This document shows, one piece after another, positions 12,401-21,809 of a stretch of DNA of 64,000 nt; position 1 is the stretch's first letter, and every line of letters begins with the position of its first letter. The stretch comes from Cymbomonas tetramitiformis (taxonomy: Eukaryota; Chlorophyta; Pyramimonadophyceae; Pyramimonadales; Pyramimonadaceae): assembly GCA_001247695.2 (NCBI GenBank), contig LGRX02035195.1, positions 24,401-88,400 on the forward strand. Direction: 5' to 3'. Under the pieces are notes generated by a model. It had not been told where the DNA came from. It ran no database searches and was given only the letters and a program-made list of their open reading frames with translations. The translations under genes and the position numbers were made by a program.

Positions 12401-13832
12401 ACCACAATGTTGGCGTTCAGAGTATCGCGTTCTTCGAAAGTTTTGTCCAGAGAAATCTGCGCGGAAATGCAGGTTGTATGCTAAGGCACCATCACCACGC
12501 CTGCGCCTGGGGAAAGCTCTAGAAGCTATTGCTCTCGGCTGCTTCATTGTAAGGACGGCAGCAGCCAAGAACTGTGGCAGGTCGGGATGCAGCTACAGCC
12601 GCGAAAGTGAACCCGCTTCAAAGAAAGAGGCCGCAGGTCAGTTGGGAGTGCACACCGCTGGTGGGACTCAAAGACGCGGATATGGGGTCAGAGGTGACGC
12701 CAGTGCGGCTAAGCAAAACAAGTAGCCGCACGAGGTGAAGGTTCTTGGGAATCGGGGCACTAGGGCTCTCACTTTCCCAAGTTCGCTGCGCATGGTCGTT
12801 TGCGCTAGCTGTACAATTGCGTACAACGGATTTTCTACACCATAAGAAGCACGTACAGGATCTATCACCTGCGTCATCGACACGCACGTGTGCCGTCGTG
12901 TCAGTGAGAGCGCCTCTTCGCTTGCCGTTGAAAGCACACGGCAAGCAGTGATGCCTTTCAAGATTCATAAACCAGGAGCACAACGCTTGGGTCAAACGTG
13001 TGCCTCCGCTTGGCAAATTGGTGATACCTTGACGTACAAAATTCCATCAATGCTGATCGCAACGTTATCCTTCGTAATCGCGGTTTGATTCGGAATCGCG
13101 ACCGCTTCCTCTGCAGTCAAGAAGACCACAGTGCCCATAAAAAAGCGTCAAACCCGCAGAGGAAAAAAGACAATACAGGGAACAGATTTAAGTGGGGGAA
13201 TAAACGATGCTCAACAGGCTGTCTCAAGAAAACGTTTTCGAGAGATCGAAACTGATGAGCTTCTTACACCAGGTTGCAAGATCAATGCACGGCACACCGA
13301 GTTATTCCTGTGCTGATGATGTGCAGCACTTCACCCAACAATCTTGAACATAGATGGAAATCATTATATACGGCAACCCAGACAACCATCAATAGGATAC
13401 CTTTGAGGTGCCAGACGTAAGCGACGTTGTCAACCTGAGGGGGGAATCCTATTTGCTCAGTTGCCTAAAGCCGCACGAAGAGATTTAACAAAACAGAACT
13501 GCAGAAAAAGGTTGCATTAGGGGGGGATGCCGTACCAAGGGAATCAAGAAGTGGATACCGGAGTCGAGGGTTCTGTGGAACTTGCCGAACCGCTCTACCA
13601 CCATGGATGTTCTTTCAGGGACAATCTTCACCCCCAAGTTTGTAACGTTCTTTTTCCCGAAACGCGTACTGCTGCTATCACCACTTCCTTCTGCATCGGC
13701 AAAGAAGGATCGTGATGGAATGATGTTCTGTGCAAGGGGGAAAAGCTCCCGGTGTGGAGCGTGCGCCGTAGAAGACGCCTTGAGAGCTGTTGAGGAACGC
13801 CGAATCAGCGATCGTGCAGAATACCTAAGCAT
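9410..13832 (-). CDS. STOML2: Stomatin-like protein 2, mitochondrial (11 exons)
   Basis: This is an SPFH/stomatin family protein. SLP2 organises cardiolipin-rich microdomains of the mitochondrial inner membrane and binds prohibitins. Exons on the minus strand: 13832-13536, 13434-13401, 13110-13028, 12868-12773, 12456-12403, 12309-12252, 11923-11831, 10843-10745, 10527-10436, 9848-9750, 9556-9410. All introns are GT-AG and every phase matches, giving 384 residues plus a C-terminal end. The N-terminus is Arg/Ser-rich, as in a mitochondrial presequence. Family blocks follow in order: VPERTSMVVERFGKFHRTLD, AIPNQTAITKDNVAISIDG, YGVENPLYAIVQLAQTTMRS, LDKTFEERDTLNANIV, WGVECLRYEI, AAMEMQAEAERRKRA, a coiled-coil segment with KVSAINNAEG, AFKEIAKEGNTL and LPANAGDPAAMVAQA. 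The human protein has about 356 residues. The end is uncertain: read-through stops at 9356, or a 24-nt exon (7995-7972, TEELVTC-stop) fits in phase across the minisatellite. Confidence 0.9.
10062..10277. repeat. 31-bp minisatellite inside intron 9 of STOML2
   Basis: About seven copies of a 31-bp unit containing CTCCACAGGAGAGCATCGGA, with one or two substitutions between copies. It sits wholly inside the intron 9849-10435, so it is spliced out and should not disturb the coding sequence. Confidence 0.9.
10890..11425. repeat. Two minisatellites inside intron 7 of STOML2
   Basis: A 43-44-bp unit (CTCCACTACATCCTGGCTGT then GACTTCCCACGCCGGCAAGC) repeats at about 10895-11150. A second unit, TCTCTGCACGGACGCCCGCC plus CTCGGGGC, repeats at about 11320-11425. 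They make this the longest intron of the gene (10844-11830). Confidence 0.85.
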
Positions 13833-14460
13833 CTTGACCGTTGTTCTAGAACCAGGTATGTGAATATCAACTTTGACAAGTGTGGAATGCTCTTCCTCTA
13901 CTCACACGCTCACGTTCTCGCACTGTTGGGCTGCACTCGACTGTTTTCCTGTTGTCCACAGGCGAGAGTTGCACCACACGACAGGAACCTAGACGTAGAG
14001 ATAGATGATGCAATTTTGATCGACGCGTTCTTCAACTCGAACTGACCTGACGATGACGTGTGACGATGACGGGAGAGACCCACGCCAGAGGCCAGACCGG
14101 ACGGGAGCGGGAGCGGGAGTGCGCAGCAGGAGTGCGCAGTGCGGAGAGGCGCAGGCGTAGGCGTGGCCTTCTCAGGCGCAGGCGCAGAAAAAAAATGCTG
14201 TTCAGTCATGGGCAAGGGGCAACCTCTGCAGCACCTCTCGCTCCGCTCGCTGCACTGTGCTGTGACACATAACATCCAATTATATAACCCCAAGGAAGGG
14301 TTATATAACCCCACAGCACTGGAATTAGGAACTCCTTGTTCATTCCCCTCGCCTGATGCCACTACACGAACTTCATTTGACACGACCGGGAGGATTCCCA
14401 GAGAGCCGTGGGCCTGTCAATTGATATCTGGCGACTACTTGTCCTCGAAACTCGCGCAAC
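13833..14460. promoter_or_regulatory. Divergent intergenic/promoter region
   Basis: This 628-bp gap separates the minus-strand STOML2 start from the plus-strand armadillo gene start. Two direct copies of TTATATAACCCC (14280-14291 and 14301-14312) are TATA-like and lie about 150 bp before the armadillo ATG. A copy of a dispersed GTTATGTGTCAC-type repeat (14227-14271) is also here. The promoter role is inferred from gene orientation only. Confidence 0.35.
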
Positions 14461-15198
14461 ATGAGTGCACTCACAACCGTACTTGAAGACAAGACGAAGC
14501 TTATGGCGAGAGAGGTGGACGCCTCTGCGTTGGCCGCCTTGCCACGCCTAGTTGCCACCCTCGAAACAGAGTCCAATAGCACGCACGTTAAGTACACTGC
14601 TGCAGCTGCGCTTGGCTATTTTGCCAAAGGTGATTAGACACGTGCATCCATGGTAGCCGGCACGACTGGTGCTCTCGCCGCGCTTGTTGCGCATTACAAG
14701 CGCCGCGAGTACGGATTCATGGACTCCAAACTGGCGCTGAAGTGGATCGCAGAGACCAGTAAGGAGAACGCCGTGGCGGTGATGGAAGCTGGATTCACGC
14801 CAGGCCCTAAGATGTCGAAAAGGACGGGGGCCGGCTACAAGGCAGAGCAGGACTCTGAGCGCATTATGCAGCCTATTGAAGACGCCGTGAAGGCAGTGTC
14901 CGATCTCGCCAAAGCGAAACCGATCGAAGCGCAGTATCCAGTTAGACACGTTGCGCAGTTGGCGGGCAAACTCATCCATAATTTTTCATACCCATCGGAG
15001 CACCGGCATCTCGAGAGGCAGGCTCTCGCGGACTCTGGCGTAGTCGAGCTACTCGCCTTCCACATGGGACGTAAAAACTGTGGGATCGATTCGGATGTTG
15101 CCAACGCGCTCCGTGACCTCGCGACTCTGCGAGGTTGCGAGCCCCACAATCGCGCAACGTCTGTCGCTAAGGGAGCGCTTGACGCCCTCGGTTCTCTT
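14461..15198 (+). pseudogene. Armadillo-repeat protein, fragment A (5' part)
   Basis: The ATG at 14461 opens a frame of helical, Ala/Leu-rich repeats (VKYTAAAALGYFAKGD; GALAALVAHYKRREYG; DALGSL) typical of armadillo/HEAT-like folds, which are protein-interaction scaffolds. An in-frame TAG at 14635-14637 interrupts it after residue 58, and the frame continues to the hAT insertion at 15199. The 8 bases GTTCTCTT before the insertion reappear at 21310-21317, where the protein continues as LANHQGGQAFGAREGVAALN. No specific orthologue is recognised. The nonsense codon plus insertions indicate a pseudogene, or a non-functional allele. Confidence 0.65.
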
Positions 15199-15214
15199 CA
15201 AGGATAGGTATCGA

Positions 15215-15466
15215 AAGTTTTAGGCCGTATCAATAGTTTTCGATAGGTCAAATATAAGTATCGATCAATAACAATAAGTCCTCAGGCATATCAATAAATA
15301 ACGATGTCTGACCGAAGTTATCGATAAATAACAATAGTTTGACTTCCCACATTGATCAATATGAATAACTATGCAAAGCGTATCAATAAATAAGTTCCCT
15401 ACGGTGATTATCGATTAATCGATATATCGATAAGTCCTCAACCAAGCCTAACTATTACACAATATA
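15215..15466. repeat. TATCGAT-rich subterminal repeats (left end of hAT; right end at about 21093-21293)
   Basis: Degenerate words such as ATCGATTAATCGAT, TATCAATAAATAAC and ATCGATAAGT repeat irregularly just inside both termini of the hAT element. Subterminal repeats of this kind are transposase-binding sites in known hAT elements; that role is inferred here. Confidence 0.5.
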
Positions 15467-15472
15467 TAGGCT

Positions 15473-15731
15473 TACTGGAATATCCCGGTTCAAGATATCA
15501 GACAGTCAGTGAACCAATATAGATAAACTCTGATAAGAAATAAACCCTAAGCTAGATATACCCGGAACGGTCACGGAGTCGGAACGGTCTCGAGTCTAGC
15601 TACCTGTGACACTCGGTGTGTCACAGCACAGGCTTACGGATCAGTCACGGTCCAGTGTTGGCTACCTAGGAATCTGTCATAGGGGCCTGCACCGGGACTC
15701 CCGGTCAGGGCTGCCTATACAGATTTCAGCA
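15473..15731 (-). repeat. LTR (3' copy on minus strand)
   Basis: This 259-bp copy matches the LTR at 18736-18995. It contains the short palindrome CCGGGACTCCCGG, which is also seen in a diverged relative near 38.62 kb. Confidence 0.85.
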
Positions 15732-16056
15732 CACCACCCCAGCACTGTGGGTGGTGACTGACAGGTAAGTCAGAGAAGTTAAGATAAGTTAGGGTAGGAG
15801 CTAGGGTGACAAACCTAACTGCTAATTCAACTGTGCCATTCTGATACACAAATTGAAACCCTCTAGCCGGCACAAGTGCAGAAATATACAGGCACTCAGG
15901 TCCTGCTAAACTACTGAAAAGCACTGTGGCAGCAAACCAGATTGAAGATTGTAGATGTCAAAGCAAAGCATAAACCCAATTGAAGACCATGTTGAGGTCA
16001 AAGCACATCTCAGTACACCACCAGAAAGTGGTGCACTGCCAGAGCCAGAAGTAAAG

Positions 16057-18582
16057 CTACTCGGGGTCAAAGTCCAGAGGAGCACCGTCACCACAATGTC
16101 CACGGTAGTAGCTTGCAGCACTGCTCTCCAGTGGGTCAGGCGGCCGGTGAACCACCGTCGCAGCACCCAGGGAGTGCAGTACTGCATCCAGAGTGACGGG
16201 GTCCAGCTCGGATATACCCGGGTAGATGCATAAGTCCCCCCTGCACAGCACAGGCTGCGGTGCAGCCCGACCCGACACCTGTACAGAGTCGATGTCATTG
16301 GCCGCCGTGTAGGCGGCAGCTCCCACTCCCATGATCGAGACCAAAAGAAAGAGAGAGACAAAGTAATGAAACCCCCACGGACCCGCGTGTGCGGGGAAGC
16401 CCCATGGCGGCTTGCCACAACTGTAGGTGCGGGATGCACCACCAGACTGAGGCACGTGGGTCGCGGACTCCGACGCATGATTTGCCGAGATGGCCGGAGT
16501 CCGCGGCTTCACGATGAAGCTGCCGTCGGCGAGGTCCTCGTAATCGTCCGTGTCGTAACCCGTGAGGTCAACCTGCCCGATGGCGGCGTGGTTCACGGTC
16601 TGAACGAACCCAGCGAACTCACCGTCCGCGTCCGCTGTGGTGGTTACCCGCGCCGATTGCAGTGGCGCGGGTTTCACATCCTTTCCCTGCGAGACAGGCA
16701 TAGCAGGGGCCGGCACGGCGGATGCCGATGCCGCCGCACCACCTGCCGGAACCTGCTCCTCCGGCGTGGTCCCCGCCGCGGCGGGTCCGCACACCAGAGC
16801 CGAAGCCTGCTGCTCGATGCCGTCAGGAGGCGGGAAAGATGCGTGTGTGAAGTGCACCTGGTGATTGGCCGCGGAGTGAACCTCCGCGGCAAGATCGTCG
16901 AGCCGTCGAAGAATGTCGTCTCCTACGGGCTCGTCGGAAGCTGACCGCTGCTCCACCGCGAAGCCGTAGGCGGACACGTCGATGCCGCCCACCGCTCCCG
17001 CACAAAGCACCGCAGGCGGCCCGTACGCGGCAGCCGCACGAGCAAAGGACTCCGCGCCATCGTCCGCTGCCTGCTGAAAGAGCGCACACATGGCAAGTGC
17101 ATGCACGCCCTCCGCGTCCTCCTCGTCGATAGGAATGCAGAATGCCGCAGCGGAGGTGGGCGGGTGTTGGCGCCCGCCCAACGGGCAGTCGCGGTAGAAG
17201 TGGTAGCTCTCACCTTTGCCCGCTTTCTTGCACCTGCCACAGAACGGCTTTGCTCGCTGGTCGTCCCGGTCGAATCCCACGGGCGGCACCTTGTGCTGCC
17301 CCATACGGTAGCCTCTCGGCTGCTGTGCACGCTGCTGCTGCTGCTGCCGCTGCTGCACCCGCTGCTGCCGCACCACCGGAGCGCTCTCCCCGTGCTGCCG
17401 CTGCACCAACTCCTTGAGCTCCGTGATCTTCACGAGGAGGGCGTCGTACTCGCTGCTGGAGAGGTGCGCGGAGATGCCGTCCGCTCCAGAAGCTGCCTTC
17501 CCCGTGTCAGTCTGAGCCCAAGCCTGGTAGATCTCTACCACCATGGAACGGAGTGAGGCCAACGGCACATGGGCCAAGTCAGCAGCCATGGGGTAGCGCA
17601 CCTTGACCGCAGCGTAGAACGCCGGGTCAAGCCTGGTGTACAGGCTCAGCTTACGCGTAGCCTCCGTAGGCGTCCAGTCGGAGGCCCTGTTGTCCCGCAC
17701 CAAACGTTGCTCCCGCGCCAAGATCGGCTGCGGGTCCACGTTCGCGGGGTAACGCAAGGCCGCATGCTCCTCTTGCTGCGACTCCCGCAGCGCCACCGGT
17801 ACGCAGCCCTTGATGATGTCGACCAAAGCTCGCCGGCCATCTCGGTCAGACGAAGCATCCGTACCAGTGAGCCAGACATACGCGTTGCTGTGCTTCTCCA
17901 CCACTAGAGCCAGCACGTCGTATAGGAGGCCATTCACCCGGCTCACAACCGGGGTAAGGGGGTCGTCGAGATCAAAGGACTTCAACTCCAACCCAGCAGA
18001 CTCGAACTCCGTACGTAGCTGCACCACCAGGTCGGACAGAAGGCCAGCGTCGTCCGTACCGCGGAAATGATGCTTCTTGTCACCAAGAACGTCCTCGCGG
18101 ATGCTCTTGGCCCAGGCACGATGCAGACGTGCCTTGTAGATCTCGTCGGTCAACCTCGCCTGCTCCTGCAAGTAACGCCTGACGGCCACGTCGGCGTCCC
18201 CATTCGAAGCAGGGTCGGGGGTTGGAACAGTCGGCGTCCGCACCGTCGGGCTGTTCCGAACCCCGTCGATAAGCCTCAGCGAGGCATCAATGTCGCTGTC
18301 CCTCGTGAGGGACTTCTTTGCTCTGGTGGTAACACCCATAACTCTGAAAGCCTGATGGGAGGTGGTACGCCGGGGCGCGTTCGGGTAATGTTGGGAAGAT
18401 GCGACGTCACAGTCACGGAAGGAGCGGTAGAGCCATGCGAGCGAGGGGCACTGGAAGACGTTGTCGAGGTCGAAGGTGCTCGAGCCACCAGCCCAAAAAT
18501 CGGCAGCAAGCGGGATCAGGGCAAGCGTAATACCGTAAATGAACATTGCGTCGACTAGGCCCTGTCCAGGTCGAACCCCCAT
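16057..18582 (-). CDS. Gag-like polyprotein of the LTR element
   Basis: An uninterrupted 841-codon frame fills the element. Initiation may really be at the internal MGVTTRAKKSLTRDS rather than at the first ATG, whose leading about 80 residues are hydrophobic and poorly gag-like. The body is alpha-helical and charged. A glutamine-rich run (RQQRVQQRQQQQQRAQQ) precedes a zinc-knuckle-like CGRCKKAGKGESYHFYRDC (CX2CX9HX4C). A Pro/Ala-rich linker follows, then one strong hydrophobic segment (HYFVSLFLLVSIMGVGAAA) about 90 residues before the end, which is unusual for gag. No aspartic protease DTG/DSG motif was seen. Nucleocapsid function is inferred from the knuckle and position. Confidence 0.7.
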   Translation of the reverse strand: MGVRPGQGLVDAMFIYGITLALIPLAADFWAGGSSTFDLDNVFQCPSLAWLYRSFRDCDVASSQHYPNAPRRTTSHQAFRVMGVTTRAKKSLTRDSDIDASLRLIDGVRNSPTVRTPTVPTPDPASNGDADVAVRRYLQEQARLTDEIYKARLHRAWAKSIREDVLGDKKHHFRGTDDAGLLSDLVVQLRTEFESAGLELKSFDLDDPLTPVVSRVNGLLYDVLALVVEKHSNAYVWLTGTDASSDRDGRRALVDIIKGCVPVALRESQQEEHAALRYPANVDPQPILAREQRLVRDNRASDWTPTEATRKLSLYTRLDPAFYAAVKVRYPMAADLAHVPLASLRSMVVEIYQAWAQTDTGKAASGADGISAHLSSSEYDALLVKITELKELVQRQHGESAPVVRQQRVQQRQQQQQRAQQPRGYRMGQHKVPPVGFDRDDQRAKPFCGRCKKAGKGESYHFYRDCPLGGRQHPPTSAAAFCIPIDEEDAEGVHALAMCALFQQAADDGAESFARAAAAYGPPAVLCAGAVGGIDVSAYGFAVEQRSASDEPVGDDILRRLDDLAAEVHSAANHQVHFTHASFPPPDGIEQQASALVCGPAAAGTTPEEQVPAGGAAASASAVPAPAMPVSQGKDVKPAPLQSARVTTTADADGEFAGFVQTVNHAAIGQVDLTGYDTDDYEDLADGSFIVKPRTPAISANHASESATHVPQSGGASRTYSCGKPPWGFPAHAGPWGFHYFVSLFLLVSIMGVGAAAYTAANDIDSVQVSGRAAPQPVLCRGDLCIYPGISELDPVTLDAVLHSLGAATVVHRPPDPLESSAASYYRGHCGDGAPLDFDPE

Positions 18583-18735
18583 AGCTGCGGCTCAAAGACG
18601 CTCACCGCAAACAGCTCATCTCAAAATTTCCGTGAGTCCCCAAACGCGCCGTCGCGCACCACCTCTCCAAGCGGCTGCTTTAGCCAATCATGGCCAAACT
18701 AGCTGTGGAATATAGCGTGGAATGGGTCCACGACC

Positions 18736-18995
18736 TACTGGAATATCCCGGTTCAAGATATCAGACAGTCAGTGAACCAATATAGATAAACTCTGATAAG
18801 AAATAAACCCTAAGCTAGATATACCCGGAACGGTCACGGAGTCGGAACGGTCTCGAGTCTAGCTACCTGTGACACTCGGTGTGTCACAGCACGGGCTTAC
18901 GGATCAGTCACAGGTCCAGTGTTGGCTACCTAGGAATCTGTCATAGGGGCCTGCACCGGGACTCCCGGTCAGGGCTGCCTATACAGATTTCAGCA
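18736..18995 (-). repeat. LTR (5' copy on minus strand)
   Basis: This 260-bp copy has one extra base relative to the left copy. No standard tRNA-complementary primer site was recognised immediately inside it. Confidence 0.85.
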
Positions 18996-19821
18996 AGGCT
19001 TGCAGCGTGCAAATTATTGATAACTCTACAGTCTTCATACTGGTCATAATGTTGTGTTCTATGCCACCTTCACTCAACCTTTTACGCAGGTCAGAGTGCA
19101 CGAACGTGACCTGGGAAAAAGCTCGCTCCACTCCAGCAGTGGTAGCGGGCACACCCAAAAACTGGCGCGCCATTCTAGCTAAGGAAGGCAACTCAGCTTC
19201 TTGGCTCTTCCACCACTTAAGCAAGTTTGTATCTAAAGGGACATCCGGCAGGCTTAAGTAAATACTCAGCTCATCTTTCTCCACTTCTCCCTCAGATGCT
19301 ACGGTGTCACATTCTTCATCATCGGAGTCTGTTAGGTAAGATGTTACTGTCACTGCGTTACGTTTTACCTTTTTCTGAGCTGGAGTCGAATCTGTGCTCT
19401 CAACAAATCTTAGAATCAAGCGTTATTCACACACTTGGTATACACACGTACCTTCATCGGCCTCATTGGCTTCCTGCCTCTTTCGCTTTGCCTCGGCAGC
19501 TCTCTTCGCTTCATCAGTCTAATTTCTCTCCGAAATAATGCGAAACTCCTCGATACGCGCGTCGTGACCCGGTAAATTCTCTAAGGGCTCCCACGTATCG
19601 GAGTCTCCAGTCAACTCTTCCCACCTAATCAACCACTGGTGCACACCGAAACTCGTGCGGGTAGCGAGTATCTTCTCAACGAAGTACTCCCTGTCATCAC
19701 TGCCAGCAACATCAAACGAATGGAGCGGGGTTCGCTTAACAAGCCCTTTACCTTGAGGCAACAACGTTGGCTGCGCGCTTCTGCTCTTGCGCACACGACT
19801 GTCTGCGCCACGCTTACCCAT
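18996..19821 (-). pseudogene. Chromodomain plus hAT dimerisation-domain transposase remnant
   Basis: On the minus strand, 19821-19519 encodes a chromodomain (YFVEKILATRTSFGVHQWLI, then RWEELTGDSDTWEPLENLPG). After an in-frame TAG (19519-19521) the frame continues with an Ala/Lys/Arg/Glu-rich helix. A 61-nt GT-AG intron (about 19397-19457) then joins it to a hAT C-terminal dimerisation domain (LARMARQFLGVPATTAGVER, then AFSQVTFVHSDLRKRLSE). The last codons were cut by the LTR element; before that insertion the frame would have ended a few codons later. The DDE catalytic core is absent, so this is an internally deleted transposase. A chromodomain attached to a hAT protein is unusual, since chromodomains are best known on Gypsy integrases. 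Confidence 0.65.
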
Positions 19822-20012
19822 TTTTGTGATCGGACCGTATGAATCCGGTCAAAATTGAAAGTGTGTGGGCGATCGGAGATTCCGACTCCTGATTTTGAAC
19901 CCATCTCCTATGGCGTAATCGACTAATCGTCCAATCAGGTATCAATATCGTTTCCCATGATAACAAGTCAACAACCAATGCCAAGTTCATATTAGGGAGT
20001 TTCAGGATCGAT

Positions 20013-21087
20013 GGCTACTACCCAAATTCAAAGTCCTACCATAAGGACCTACGTGCAAATGTGTTTTCCTCGCATAAACATCACTTAATTGGTTCAGCGT
20101 GCGATCACCCATCCTATTTATGAGTCAAATGAATATTTCAAGTTGTGGTTGCATGCATAGGGTGACCTTTGGAGTGCTTAAATTGCGCACGCTTTGGTGG
20201 TGGTTTTTTTCAAATTTCAGCAAAAAAAGCTAGGTCCTACCATAAGGACCTACATTTAAGCCCGGCTATCCGCTTCACAATAGGTCCTACGAAAATTTCG
20301 AGACCCACGTCGTCAAGTTCTCGAGCTGCTCTTTCCGTAGTGTCTTGTCAAAAATTCCATCCGAGTTCATCTTGGCCCTCAAAATAGTGGTTGAAGCAGC
20401 ATTGGCTGTCAAAGCTGGAAAAGGCACTAAATCGCCCAAAATAATAATGCCCTTCGTCCGGATCAACGATGAATACACGCTAAAATATCGCACATTCTGC
20501 CTATGTAGATGGCTCGAAAATTCAATTATTGTGTCTACATCGCGACAATAGCAAGGTAATAGTGTGTAAGCGGCATGTGCGCATTCAATATAGCATCCCC
20601 GACTTCAGACCAAAGCCAAAATTGGCCCTTAAAATTTATGACATTTGACTAAAAATGATGGGACAGGTTGATTGGGGTGCAGCTAAATGTCCGCTATGAG
20701 GTTATCGACTTGTGCTCTATTCTAAACATGATTGTATATAATGCTACGGTGCTACTGGATCATTGGACGCATGCTCAGCCTCCATAGTCTGTCGGCGAAA
20801 AATTATGAAAGATGTGCTATTACTTTAAGAGATTTTGGCTTTAGAAAAGTTCTCGACGATTGTTTACGCTACCCGTGCCTAATACGGGTAGTGTAGCATC
20901 CCGCTTGGGTTAAAACTCGGCAAGTGGGAAAAGAGGGGACTGAGTTCAAGTCCTAAATATGCCATCAACCGGAGGGTAGCCATTCACGATACCAATAGGA
21001 CACCTCAAAAAATTATTGAAAAAGTGGTCCTTATGGTAGGACCTAGAGCGTTCTAGGTCCTACCGTAAAGACCATCGGGTAGTAGCC
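20013..21087. mobile_element. Probable 1.1-kb inverted-repeat element nested in the hAT
   Basis: GGCTACTACCC (20013-20023) pairs with GGGTAGTAGCC (21077-21087), and ATCGAT flanks both sides. Inside, the near-palindrome AGGTCCTACCATAAGGACCT recurs near 20040, 20232, 20283 and 21035, concentrated toward the ends. No ORF is recognised. The flanking ATCGAT could be a 6-bp duplication or simply part of the surrounding repeat vocabulary. Confidence 0.4.
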
Positions 21088-21309
21088 ATCGATTAATCGA
21101 TTAATCGATAATAGCCAATCAGCCTGCAGTGCACCTCAATTTTGAATGATCGATCGATTTCGATAGGTACATTCGAGGTATCGATCAATACTGAATAACC
21201 AATCGTACTTATCGATCAATTTCGATAGGCATAAATTTCCTATCGATAAATAACAATATATCGATTAATCGATACTATCGCAACTATCGAATATCGATAC
21301 CTATCCTTG

Positions 21310-21809
21310 GTTCTCTTGCGAACCACCAGGGCGGACAAGCCTTCGGCGCCCGGGAGGGCGTCGCTGCTCTGAATGCAATCGCTGAGACGGAGGCATTCGC
21401 TCGTGCTGTCGAGGAGGTCTTGCCGTTGCCACCACCGCCACCGAAGCCCAAAGGCCTGAATGCTGTTGGCACTGCCCTCTTGAGCGTCTTCTGCGGGCAA
21501 CCTCAGCCTGACCCCCCACCCTATCGGCGTGAGCTGCCACCTCATGAGAAAACAGGGGAGGCCGAATTCAAATGGGATCCTGAGCGGGAGGACAAGGCAT
21601 ATATGCGGCGCCTAGTGTTGGCGGCGGCAGGTAGCAACGATGCTTATGAGGCGCTTGTCTGGCTCAAGGAGCTCAAAGCTGATTGGGGGGTAACCAAGAA
21701 AATCCGTGTGGCGAGCTACTTGGAGGTGCCCGGCGTTGTTGCAGCGCTTGCCACCGCGCTCGAAGCCCTCTTAGAGGACGTTCGCGAGGCAAAGATGTGC
21801 TCCGATTCA
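21310..21809 (+). pseudogene. Armadillo-repeat protein, fragment B (middle)
   Basis: It continues fragment A in frame after removal of the hAT and one GTTCTCTT copy. The sequence begins LGSLANHQGGQAFGAREGVA, passes through a proline loop (LPLPPPPPKPKG) and returns to armadillo-like helices (VVAALATALEALLEDVREAK). It ends in MCSDS, where the LINE inserted at the target TGCTCCGATTCA. The sequence shows continuity; the single-gene interpretation is inferred but strongly supported by both target duplications. Confidence 0.65.

Larger units (their letters stand above)
15473..18995 (-). mobile_element. Non-autonomous LTR retrotransposon carrying only a gag-like ORF
   Basis: Near-identical LTRs (15473-15731 and 18736-18995) flank one minus-strand ORF. 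They differ only at CACAGG/CACGGG and at a one-base indel, implying recent insertion. A 5-bp duplication AGGCT (15468-15472, 18996-19000) marks the insertion. On the minus strand the LTR starts TGCTGAAATC. No reverse transcriptase, RNase H or integrase is present, which matches the architecture of TR-GAG elements mobilised in trans. It inserted near the 3' end of the hAT transposase reading frame. Confidence 0.85.
15199..21309 (-). mobile_element. hAT element with 8-bp TSD, nested host of other transposons
   Basis: The terminal inverted repeats are CAAGGATAGGTATCGA (15199-15214) and its exact complement (21294-21309). They are flanked by the direct duplication GTTCTCTT (15191-15198 and 21310-21317); 8 bp is the hAT signature. 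Inside are a minus-strand chromodomain/hAT-dimerisation pseudogene, a complete LTR retrotransposon (15473-18995), a probable 1.1-kb inverted-repeat element (20013-21087), and TATCGAT-rich subterminal sequence at both ends. Without the later inserts the hAT is only about 1.5 kb. It lacks most of a catalytic domain and so is non-autonomous. Confidence 0.8.

Noticed and set aside
14635..19521. TAG reassigned as a sense codon (in-frame TAG in the armadillo and chromodomain frames)
   Set aside because: TAG ends other frames normally (for example 59527-59529 and 24948-24950), and both affected genes have other lesions.
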